This document shows, one piece after another, positions 7,468-13,205 of a stretch of 13,205 nucleotides of DNA; positions within the stretch are counted from its first letter, which is position 1; each line of letters starts with the position of its first letter. Both the position numbers and the translations under genes were made by a program. The stretch is from Candidatus Methanoperedens sp. (GTDB lineage Archaea; Halobacteriota; Methanosarcinia; Methanosarcinales; Methanoperedenaceae), in assembly GCA_026552835.1 (NCBI GenBank), contig JAPMTY010000045.1:1-13205 (forward strand), in the 5' to 3' direction. The notes below the pieces were generated by a model. The model had not been told where the DNA came from, searched no databases, and saw only the letters and a program-made list of their open reading frames with translations.

Positions 7468-9402
7468 ATGACAGATACAGAAGACAAAAGACCTGAACCG
7501 GAATCTCTCCTGGAAATTGCCCAGCAGGAAGAAACAGCCAAAAAGCGTGGAAAACTGACCATCTATTTTGGCGCCGCACCTGGAGTCGGGAAAACCTATT
7601 CCATGCTCTCTGATGCCAGGATGCGTAAAAAGGAAGGAATTGATGTTGTTGTCGGTTACGTTGAAACACACGGCAGGGCAGAAACCGAAATACTCCTTGA
7701 AGGTCTGGAAACTATTCCCCTCGTTGTTACTGAATATAAAGGCATGCAGCTTGCGGAGATGGATTTAGATGATGTCCTGGCGCGGCGGCCCAAAATTGTA
7801 CTTGTTGATGAATTAGCCCATACGAATGCCCCCAATTCCCGCCATTCCAAGCGATATCAGGATGCAGAGGAGCTTCTGAACGCGGGAATTGATGTATATT
7901 CAACCCTGAACGTGCAGCATCTTGAAAGTTTGAATGACGTCGTCTTCCGTATAACAGGAGTCCGTGTCAGTGAAACTATCCCGGACACATTTTTCCAGTT
8001 AGCTAATGAGATCAAGCTTGTAGACCTTCCTTTTGAGGAACTGCTCAAAAGATTGAAAGAAGGAAAGGTTTATGCAAAGGATATGGCAGAAAATGCTGTC
8101 AAGAATTTCTTTCAGCCCGGGAATTTACTTGCACTTCGTGAAATGTCGCTGCGGCTTGTAGCAGGCAACGTAGATGAAAAAATGGTTCAGTACATGAGGG
8201 CTAATGCGATTGGAGGCCCCTGGTCTGCTACGGAGCGTATCCTGGTAGGAGTATTAGCCAGTCCTTATGCCGAGCAACTGGTCCGCTCGGCCTTTCGCCT
8301 GGCCTCTGAAATGAACGTGGAATGGATAGCGCTCTATGTAGAAACTGCCAAACATGCGCAATTATCAGATAAAGAACAGGAATGGCTTAAAAATGCCATG
8401 GATCTTGCTGAAAAGTTGGGTGCACGCGTGGTCTGGGTTAAAGGGGATGATGTTGCCGAGGAGATAGCCCGCTATGCACAGAGCCATAATGTGACCAAGA
8501 TCGTAATAGGCAAACCCAGGCGCTTTGGATTGTTCCCATCTCTTGCCCGACAGATCATGGTACGAACAAAAGACATTGATGTTTTCCTTTTTGCAGGCAA
8601 GGGCGAACAACCTGTACATGGGAAAAAAATAGGTATAATCAGCCCGCTAAATTATGTCATAAGCGCCGTTGCTGTTATTCTTGGTTCTTTATTCGGTTTT
8701 CTTTTAAGAGACACTCTTGGTCCGATTAACTTACTATTCTTAATGCTCCTGCCTGTTGTTATCATCGCTATTTTCCTGGGGCGCGGCCCGTCTATCTTTG
8801 CAGCACTCCTGAGCGTTCTCATTTTTGACTATTTCTTCATTCCACCGTATTTCACCTTCGCTATTTCAGATGTAAGGTATTTTTTATCTTATCTCATGTT
8901 CATTGCGTTTGCCTTTGTAATTAGCAATCTTGCATCCAATCTTCAATATAAGGTACAGCAGCTTCAACAAAGCGAGTCCAGGAACACAACATTATATGAA
9001 TTAAGCAAAGACCTGGTCACTGCCCAGAGCATTGAACAGGTTTTACACCTGATGATCCGTCATACAAGGCAAATTTTTCCCTGCGAAATGGCTATTTTTC
9101 TTCCCGAAAATGGACAAGTTTCGGTCAGGGCATCTACCGACGGATTCCAGATAAACCCGAAAGAACTTGGCATAGCAGCCTGGGTCTGGCACAATGGCGA
9201 ACCTGCAGGCATGGGTACGGATACGCTCCCCGAAGCATGGGCTTACTATCTTCCCATGAAGACTACAGATACCTTAAAGGGTGTTGTAGGATTTCATTTC
9301 GATAATCCTGGACAGATCCTTACACCTGAAAATAAGATTGTAATTGATACAATTGCCCGTCTGGGAGCTCTGGCGATTGAAAGGATTGGATGGAAGGAAT
9401 GA
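7468..9402 (+). CDS. kdpD: KdpD-type sensor without histidine kinase domain
   Basis: A membrane-bound K+ sensor homologue, 644 residues against about 894 in E. coli. Domains in order: the KdpD ATP-binding domain with Walker A GAAPGVGKT at 35-43 and Walker B VLVDELAHTN at 111-120; a universal-stress-like domain at about 256-375; four membrane helices (DUF4118) at about 390-490; and a GAF domain at about 505-640. The protein stops just after GALAIERIGWKE, where E. coli KdpD continues into its HisKA and HATPase domains. The next 80 bases encode nothing similar, so this is not a recent frameshift. No kdpE response regulator follows. Short KdpDs without a transmitter are known in some cyanobacteria. 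The protein is likely to sense a signal and act on a partner by contact rather than by phosphotransfer, which is inference. Its start, six bases after kdpC, has only a weak ribosome site. Confidence 0.92.
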   Translation: MTDTEDKRPEPESLLEIAQQEETAKKRGKLTIYFGAAPGVGKTYSMLSDARMRKKEGIDVVVGYVETHGRAETEILLEGLETIPLVVTEYKGMQLAEMDLDDVLARRPKIVLVDELAHTNAPNSRHSKRYQDAEELLNAGIDVYSTLNVQHLESLNDVVFRITGVRVSETIPDTFFQLANEIKLVDLPFEELLKRLKEGKVYAKDMAENAVKNFFQPGNLLALREMSLRLVAGNVDEKMVQYMRANAIGGPWSATERILVGVLASPYAEQLVRSAFRLASEMNVEWIALYVETAKHAQLSDKEQEWLKNAMDLAEKLGARVVWVKGDDVAEEIARYAQSHNVTKIVIGKPRRFGLFPSLARQIMVRTKDIDVFLFAGKGEQPVHGKKIGIISPLNYVISAVAVILGSLFGFLLRDTLGPINLLFLMLLPVVIIAIFLGRGPSIFAALLSVLIFDYFFIPPYFTFAISDVRYFLSYLMFIAFAFVISNLASNLQYKVQQLQQSESRNTTLYELSKDLVTAQSIEQVLHLMIRHTRQIFPCEMAIFLPENGQVSVRASTDGFQINPKELGIAAWVWHNGEPAGMGTDTLPEAWAYYLPMKTTDTLKGVVGFHFDNPGQILTPENKIVIDTIARLGALAIERIGWKE

Positions 9403-9442
9403 TACGTCCACTTGAAATCTCGTCTCTCTGATGAAAGTTAAA

Positions 9443-9450
9443 TTTAAATA
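9443..9450 (+). promoter_or_regulatory. Probable rubrerythrin TATA box
   Basis: TTTAAATA about 36-43 bases before the rubrerythrin ATG would place the start near 9472-9476 and leave a very short leader, with GGAG at 9474-9477 at or just inside its 5' end. It suggests that rubrerythrin is not simply the last gene of the kdp operon. Confidence 0.45.
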
Positions 9451-9485
9451 CCAACAACAGGAGTTTATTAATGGGAGTTTTTTAA

Positions 9486-10034
9486 ATGAAGAAAATGACA
9501 GAACAGCATCTCATTAATGCATTTGGAGGAGAAAGCCAGGCACATATGAGGTATTTGCATTTTGCAAACCAGGCAGAAAAAGAAAAATTCAATAACGTGG
9601 CCCGCTTATTTCGCGCAATCGCCCATGCCGAATATATACACGCAGGAGACCATTACAGGGAGTTAAAACACCTGGACGGGGGATTTGTCGCAAACAGCAT
9701 GGCAGCTTTTGGCCCCGGCGATTCCAGGAAAAACCTTAAACTGGCCATCGCTGGCGAGACATTTGAAATCGAGGAAATGTATCCTGTATATCTGGAAGTG
9801 GCAAAATTCCAGGGAGAAAAGGGAGCGCAAAAAAGTTTTGAATGGGCTTATGGCACTGAAAAAATGCATAAGATGCTTTATGAAAAAGCAATAGACTCGG
9901 TTAATTCAGGAAAAGACGCGAAACTCGGTCCTGTACAGGTTTGCGAAGTATGCGGATATACCCTGGAAGGAGAAGCCCCGGATAAGTGTCCCCTGTGCAG
10001 TGCAACCAAAGACAAATTTACTGCATTTAATTAG
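9486..10034 (+). CDS. Rubrerythrin (diiron, rubredoxin-type domain at C-terminus)
   Basis: A cytosolic non-haem iron protein that reduces hydrogen peroxide in anaerobes. The 182-residue protein has a ferritin-like four-helix bundle with the diiron ligands visible: Glu16, Glu49 and His52 (EYIH), Glu91 and Glu94 (ETFE), Glu125 and His128 (EKMH). A rubredoxin-like zinc-ribbon-shaped iron site at the C-terminus uses Cys153, Cys156, Cys168 and Cys171. All ligands are intact and the length is typical. GGAG lies eight bases before the ATG, and the TATA-like box upstream suggests its own promoter. Placement next to kdp has no obvious functional meaning. Confidence 0.95.
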   Translation: MKKMTEQHLINAFGGESQAHMRYLHFANQAEKEKFNNVARLFRAIAHAEYIHAGDHYRELKHLDGGFVANSMAAFGPGDSRKNLKLAIAGETFEIEEMYPVYLEVAKFQGEKGAQKSFEWAYGTEKMHKMLYEKAIDSVNSGKDAKLGPVQVCEVCGYTLEGEAPDKCPLCSATKDKFTAFN

Positions 10035-10039
10035 ATGCT

Positions 10040-10249
10040 ATGAGCCTGAAGAAAATCTACATACGGATAATCGGGCTCATATTGTGTCTTCCGTTCGTAT
10101 ATGCGCTGATTGCATGTACATCTACTCAACAAGCATCAATAATTATACCATGTATCTTGGGCGGTTCCACTTTGGCACCCTACGTGATTGCAGCATTGGC
10201 TATCGGTCTTTACCTCCTTATTACAGGTGGTGGAAAACTCATAAATTAA
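10040..10249 (+). CDS. Possible small membrane protein, two hydrophobic helices
   Basis: A 69-residue frame begins five bases after the rubrerythrin stop. It encodes a basic N-terminus (MSLKKIYIR), a hydrophobic helix at about 10-25, a short loop ACTSTQQAS, and a second hydrophobic stretch at about 34-62 ending in GGGKLIN. LIAC followed by Thr-Ser resembles a lipobox, but the second helix makes a lipoprotein unlikely. No clear ribosome site precedes it, so translation would depend on coupling with rubrerythrin. I do not recognise a family. An overlapping frame at 10000-10269 is less protein-like (it has no such hydrophobic pattern). Confidence 0.45.
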   Translation: MSLKKIYIRIIGLILCLPFVYALIACTSTQQASIIIPCILGGSTLAPYVIAALAIGLYLLITGGGKLIN

Positions 10250-10306
10250 TGTGTCCAGCGCCCCTCTGAAGACGCGGATAACAATGCTGACTTACTATTT
10301 TGAAAG

Positions 10307-10318
10307 TTTTATTATAGT
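10307..10318 (+). promoter_or_regulatory. Probable TATA box for the YjbQ-like gene
   Basis: TTTTATTATAGT lies about 32-43 bases before the ATG at 10350. A start near 10338-10342 would give a leader of about ten bases, in which GTGAT (10340-10344) is the only ribosome-site-like run. Confidence 0.4.
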
Positions 10319-10349
10319 ACTCAAGATTGACAGAATATTGTGATAACTA

Positions 10350-10739
10350 ATGGATATCCAGACCACAACCCGTACTGAACTCATCGACATAACAGACCAG
10401 GTGCGCGCGATAGTAAAAGAAAGCAGCACAAAAGACGGCATCTGCTTCATCTCCACGCGCCATACCACAAGCGCCATTTTAATAACCGAGAACGAGCGCG
10501 GGCTGAGGGGCGATATACTGGAAATGTTGGAAACGCTTATCCCCCAAAATAAGAGCTATGCCCACAACCGGATAGACAACAATGCAGACTCACACCTGCG
10601 CGCAGCCCTGCTTGGCAACAGCGCGACATTACCTATCGAAGACGGTCATCTTGTTCTGGGTACCTGGCAGAGTATATTATTTGTGGAACTTGACGGGCCA
10701 AGAAATCGCAGCGTGAATGTAAAAATATTGGAAAGCTAG
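10350..10739 (+). CDS. YjbQ/UPF0047 family protein
   Basis: A 129-residue protein of the widespread YjbQ family. Members form compact trimers, and some have been reported to show weak thiamine-phosphate synthase activity, so the physiological role is unsettled. Family signatures are TTTRTELIDITD at 5-16, ISTRHTTSAI at 34-43, the DNNADSHLRA segment at 76-85 with His82, LGTWQSI at 103-109 and ELDGPRNR at 113-120. Length is typical (about 130-140). It converges on the methionine adenosyltransferase gene: the stop codons of the two share the palindrome CTAG, so neither has room for a separate terminator between them. Confidence 0.93.
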   Translation: MDIQTTTRTELIDITDQVRAIVKESSTKDGICFISTRHTTSAILITENERGLRGDILEMLETLIPQNKSYAHNRIDNNADSHLRAALLGNSATLPIEDGHLVLGTWQSILFVELDGPRNRSVNVKILES

Positions 10740-11932
10740 AAAGTATCCAGCTCTCCCCTGGTGGTCATCTCGGTGATTTTTGTAATATCGCCAAGCCATT
10801 TATCGATTATAGCTTCAGATTCTGATTTTATAACCTTCATGTTCGCGCCATCTTCAGGTATTACCTGGGCGCTTGCAATCAGCGGCTGGTCAATTGGCTT
10901 TCCTATCTGCGAAAGGATGCGAATATAAACGTCCTCGATTCCCGAAACGTTCTCTGCGATATCCTTTGCTATCTGGTTGGAAAGAAGGTTGTACAGTTTG
11001 CCCACATGGTTTATGGGGTTCTTCCCGCTTGTGGCTTCCATACTCATCGGCCTGTTCGGGGTAATCAAGCCGTTGCACCTGTTCCCGCGCCCGACAGAAC
11101 CATCATCGCCCATCTCGGCAGAGGTGCCTGTAACTGTGAGATATACCGACCCGCTTTTTTCATCATCGCCTGTATTGACGAAGACTTCTACCTCGCGGTC
11201 GGTGTAGTCAGCAGCAAGGTCACATATTTTATTACGAAGTTCTTCTTTTATGGAAAAATAATGATCCTGGTCGTCCACATGTTTGTCTATCATTGCGCAG
11301 GCAACGGTGAGGGTTATTTTATCGTTCTTCCTCATTCCCATGACCTTGATATCAGTTCCGATAGCCGGCAGCTTTTTCTTGAAGTTCAGGACCATCTGGC
11401 GTTCTGTATTATAAACTATCTGTTCCACTTCTGAAAAGGGGGCATGTCCCACACCAAACGAAGTATCATTGGCCATCGGCGCCTTTCCCCGTTTGAACAC
11501 GCTCTGGAGGTCGGTTGAACCGACGCCCAGTTTGCAGTCAATGATAATATCATGTTCAGAATCAATGTCCGGCAGGGTATTTTTCAGGTATTGCTTTGCA
11601 GCCCTGACCGCCGTTGTATCTGTGGGGATTTTTATGCCCTCGAATTCTTTTGTCGCTCTTCCAACAAGAAGGACATAAATTGGTGAAATCAATTCCCCGC
11701 CTTTATATTGCGGGCAGGAACGTCCTGCCACAACTTCGACCTGGTCGGTGTTATGATGGAGGACTGTTCCGCATTTTTTGATGTATTCATTGCACAGCGC
11801 CCGGCTTACCGCTTCAGCGAAGCCGTCTGCCATGCTATCAGGGTGCCCAATCCCTTTTCTTTCTACTATTTCGATTTCCTGTTTTTCAATTGGAGTCTGT
11901 GTGATTTTTTCAACCCGAATGTTTCTTGCCAT
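10736..11932 (-). CDS. Archaeal S-adenosylmethionine synthetase (methionine adenosyltransferase)
   Basis: The cytosolic enzyme that makes SAM from methionine and ATP, releasing phosphate and pyrophosphate. The 398-residue protein belongs to the archaeal MAT family, which is very divergent from bacterial MetK. Visible landmarks are [13 protein letters not shown] at 24-36, HHNTDQVEV at 59-67, [10 protein letters not shown] at 134-143, the glycine-rich [14 protein letters not shown] at 275-288, and [16 protein letters not shown] at 291-306. Length is typical (about 400). GAGGT six bases before the ATG and an upstream TATA box fix the start. Together with AhcY on the same strand it covers SAM production and product clearance, but the two genes are 9 kb apart. 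Confidence 0.96.
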   Translation of the reverse strand: MARNIRVEKITQTPIEKQEIEIVERKGIGHPDSMADGFAEAVSRALCNEYIKKCGTVLHHNTDQVEVVAGRSCPQYKGGELISPIYVLLVGRATKEFEGIKIPTDTTAVRAAKQYLKNTLPDIDSEHDIIIDCKLGVGSTDLQSVFKRGKAPMANDTSFGVGHAPFSEVEQIVYNTERQMVLNFKKKLPAIGTDIKVMGMRKNDKITLTVACAMIDKHVDDQDHYFSIKEELRNKICDLAADYTDREVEVFVNTGDDEKSGSVYLTVTGTSAEMGDDGSVGRGNRCNGLITPNRPMSMEATSGKNPINHVGKLYNLLSNQIAKDIAENVSGIEDVYIRILSQIGKPIDQPLIASAQVIPEDGANMKVIKSESEAIIDKWLGDITKITEMTTRGELDTF

Positions 11933-11938
11933 TAAATT

Positions 11939-11943
11939 ACCTC
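11939..11943 (-). promoter_or_regulatory. Ribosome binding site of methionine adenosyltransferase
   Basis: On the minus strand the sequence is GAGGT, six bases before the ATG at 11932. It is one of the clearer Shine-Dalgarno matches in the window and supports that start. Confidence 0.55.
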
Positions 11944-11971
11944 GATGGTTTTACCCAAATGATGTTATTTT

Positions 11972-11988
11972 GTATATAATACCTTTCG
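11972..11988 (-). promoter_or_regulatory. TATA box and BRE of methionine adenosyltransferase
   Basis: Read on the minus strand, CGAAAGGT is followed by ATTATATAC, a good archaeal BRE plus TATA pair. A start about 25 bases on, near 11950, gives a short leader with the GAGGT ribosome site. It is the minus-strand half of the divergent promoter region 11933-12051. Confidence 0.6.
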
Positions 11989-12011
11989 GTTTATTTTTCA
12001 CTCTCCACCAT

Positions 12012-12022
12012 ACTTTAATATT
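12012..12022 (+). promoter_or_regulatory. Probable taw1 TATA box
   Basis: ACTTTAATATT lies about 30-40 bases before the taw1 ATG, so transcription should begin only a few bases upstream of the start codon. No Shine-Dalgarno sequence is seen, which fits a leaderless or nearly leaderless message. Confidence 0.4.
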
Positions 12023-12051
12023 ATGCCGGATAAAAGCACCCCCTGGAATCA

Positions 12052-12975
12052 ATGACTTCGATAACAGAATCAACAATGTCGCTCCTCAAAAAACATGGCT
12101 ACCACCTCGCGGGCACTCACGGCGCTGTAAAGACATGCCTGTGGCTCAATAAAAGCCTGCGCAGCGAGGGCGGCTGCTATAAATCAAAGTTCTACGGCAT
12201 TACATCGCACCGCTGCGTCCAGATGACACCTACACTTGTATGCAACCACCGCTGCCTTCATTGCTGGCGAGCCATCGAATCGCCGGTTGAGATACCTGAA
12301 AAGTGGGACTCCCCTGAGGATATAGTTGAAAGCTGCCTCGCTGAGCAGCGGCGGCTTGTCTCAGGCTACGGCGGCTCGGAAACTATGGACAAAGCAAAAT
12401 GGAAAGAGGCATTCGAGCCTCGACACGCTGCCATATCGTTATCGGGTGAGCCAACGCTCTATCCTTATCTTCCCGAACTCATCGATGAATTCCATAAAAG
12501 GAATCTCACAACGTTTGTAGTCAGCAACGGCACAAATCCTGATATGATTGGAAAAATAAAGCCCACGCAGCTTTATATCAGCCTGAACGCGCCCGACAGG
12601 GAAACGTATGAAAAAGTATGCGCGCCCTTCGGGGAGACATGGGAGAACATAAAACAGTCGCTGGAGGTCATGAAATATTCTAAAACCAGGACTGCTGTCC
12701 GGATAACCCTGACTAAAGGAATAAATATGACGAATCCTGAAGGTTTTGCACGCCTGATAGGACTTGCTGAGCCTGAATATGTTGAGTTGAAAGCTTACAT
12801 GCATCTTGGTTTTTCACGAAAGAGGTTAACATTGGATAATATGCCATCCCATGAAGAGGTGCGTGATTTTTCTAATCGGGTTGCAGCGGCGCTGGGTTAT
12901 TGCATCGCAGATGAATCTGTGAACAGCCGTGTGGTGCTGCTAACGAAGGATGGGACAAAACAGAATATTGTCTAA
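12052..12975 (+). CDS. taw1: 4-demethylwyosine synthase (radical SAM, Taw1/TYW1)
   Basis: A radical-SAM enzyme that uses pyruvate to turn 1-methylguanosine at position 37 of tRNA-Phe into the tricyclic 4-demethylwyosine, the first committed wyosine step in archaea. The 307-residue protein carries the radical-SAM triad CNHRCLHC (Cys64, Cys68, Cys71). It also has a second set, Cys29, Cys42 and Cys55, spaced as the auxiliary iron-sulphur cluster of archaeal TYW1. Lysines 44 and 46 in CYKSKFYGI are near the position of the pyruvate-binding lysine described in the family. SLSGEPTLYP at 129-138, VVSNGTNPD at 156-164 and LYISLNAPD at 174-182 are barrel motifs. It lacks the flavodoxin domain of eukaryotic TYW1, as expected. 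An alternative ATG at 12076 would remove eight residues. Confidence 0.95.
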   Translation: MTSITESTMSLLKKHGYHLAGTHGAVKTCLWLNKSLRSEGGCYKSKFYGITSHRCVQMTPTLVCNHRCLHCWRAIESPVEIPEKWDSPEDIVESCLAEQRRLVSGYGGSETMDKAKWKEAFEPRHAAISLSGEPTLYPYLPELIDEFHKRNLTTFVVSNGTNPDMIGKIKPTQLYISLNAPDRETYEKVCAPFGETWENIKQSLEVMKYSKTRTAVRITLTKGINMTNPEGFARLIGLAEPEYVELKAYMHLGFSRKRLTLDNMPSHEEVRDFSNRVAAALGYCIADESVNSRVVLLTKDGTKQNIV

Positions 12976-12991
12976 CAAAATCCTTATCTGC

Positions 12992-13009
12992 TTTTATATG
13001 CTTATATCC
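12992..13009 (+). promoter_or_regulatory. TATA-like region for scpA
   Basis: TTTTATATG and CTTATATCC are two TATA-like runs in tandem, 9-26 bases before the ATG at 13018. The first gives a start at about the ATG, so scpA is probably leaderless. There is no ribosome site. Confidence 0.4.
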
Positions 13010-13017
13010 ATGCAAAT

Positions 13018-13205
13018 ATGACTGAAGGAGAGGCCGAGGTAATTTCAGGTGACGACATACTTGAAGAACCCATCGAAATCCTGGTAAACCTCGCCAAAAA
13101 CGGAGAGATTGACCCTTGGAACATCGATATCGTCAAGCTTACGGATAAATTCTTAAAACATGTCGAAGAGCTTGAAAAGATGGATTTACGCGTTTCCGGG
13201 AGAAC
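13018..13205 (+). CDS. scpA: Segregation and condensation protein ScpA (N-terminal part)
   Basis: The kleisin-like partner of SMC in chromosome condensation and segregation. The first 62 codons are present and the gene runs off the right edge. After a short acidic start (MTEGEAEVISGDDILEEP), the segment EPIEILVNLAKNGEIDPW followed by NIDIVKLTDKFLKHVEEL is the conserved ScpA N-terminal helix pair that binds the SMC neck. LRVSGR matches the next family segment. Two upstream ATGs (12998, 13010) are out of frame, so 13018 is the start. SMC itself is not in the window. Confidence 0.92.
   Translation, partial: MTEGEAEVISGDDILEEPIEILVNLAKNGEIDPWNIDIVKLTDKFLKHVEELEKMDLRVSGR

Noticed and set aside
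9403..9485. Remnant of a KdpD histidine kinase domain in another frame
   Set aside because: Only about 80 bases separate kdpD from rubrerythrin, and no frame shows H-box or N/G-box motifs.
10000..10269. 89-codon frame overlapping the end of rubrerythrin
   Set aside because: It starts inside rubrerythrin in another frame and has mixed, non-protein-like composition. The 69-codon membrane frame in the same region is more plausible.
1..13205. CRISPR array, insertion sequence or phage genes
   Set aside because: No regularly spaced repeats, transposase motifs or terminal inverted repeats were seen.

Overview
The window reads as a piece of a euryarchaeal chromosome. The evidence is an archaeal-type methionine adenosyltransferase (not the bacterial MetK family), a Taw1/TYW1-type wybutosine enzyme, a tRNA-Gly with a short intron in the anticodon loop and no encoded CCA, and TATA-like boxes rather than bacterial -35/-10 promoters. 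The overall flavour is methanogen/ANME-like (Methanosarcinales, perhaps Ca. Methanoperedens), but that placement is an impression from gene content, not a computed result.

Layout. (1) 1-1557, minus strand: S-adenosylhomocysteine hydrolase (ahcY), followed with a 1-nt gap by the first 99 codons of a gene that runs off the left edge and has a kinase-like N-terminus. (2) 1558-2028: a non-coding stretch holding the ahcY promoter, tRNA-Gly(CCC) with a 29-nt intron on the minus strand, and a compact kdp promoter with a TATA box and a 17-bp palindrome where the transcript should start. (3) 2029-9402, plus strand: a Kdp potassium-uptake operon in the order kdpA, kdpB, a foreign-looking A/T-rich gene, kdpC, kdpD. 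(4) 9486-10249, plus strand: rubrerythrin and a possible small membrane protein. (5) 10350-10739, plus strand: a YjbQ/UPF0047 protein, whose stop codon interlocks with that of the convergent methionine adenosyltransferase (10736-11932, minus). (6) 11933-13205: a divergent promoter region, then taw1 and the start of scpA on the plus strand.

How the genes work together. KdpA, KdpB and KdpC form the ATP-driven high-affinity K+ pump. KdpD here has its N-terminal ATP-binding domain, USP domain, membrane domain and GAF domain but ends before any histidine kinase, and no kdpE follows it. It therefore cannot be an ordinary two-component sensor and may be a ligand-sensing (K+, ATP or cyclic-dinucleotide) regulator of another kind. 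The most unusual item is the 334-residue gene between kdpB and kdpC: its ends resemble a PIN-domain nuclease, but the acidic residues are separated by two long insertions, and it has no visible antitoxin partner. On the flanks, methionine adenosyltransferase makes SAM, AhcY removes the S-adenosylhomocysteine left after methylation, and Taw1 is a radical-SAM enzyme acting on tRNA.
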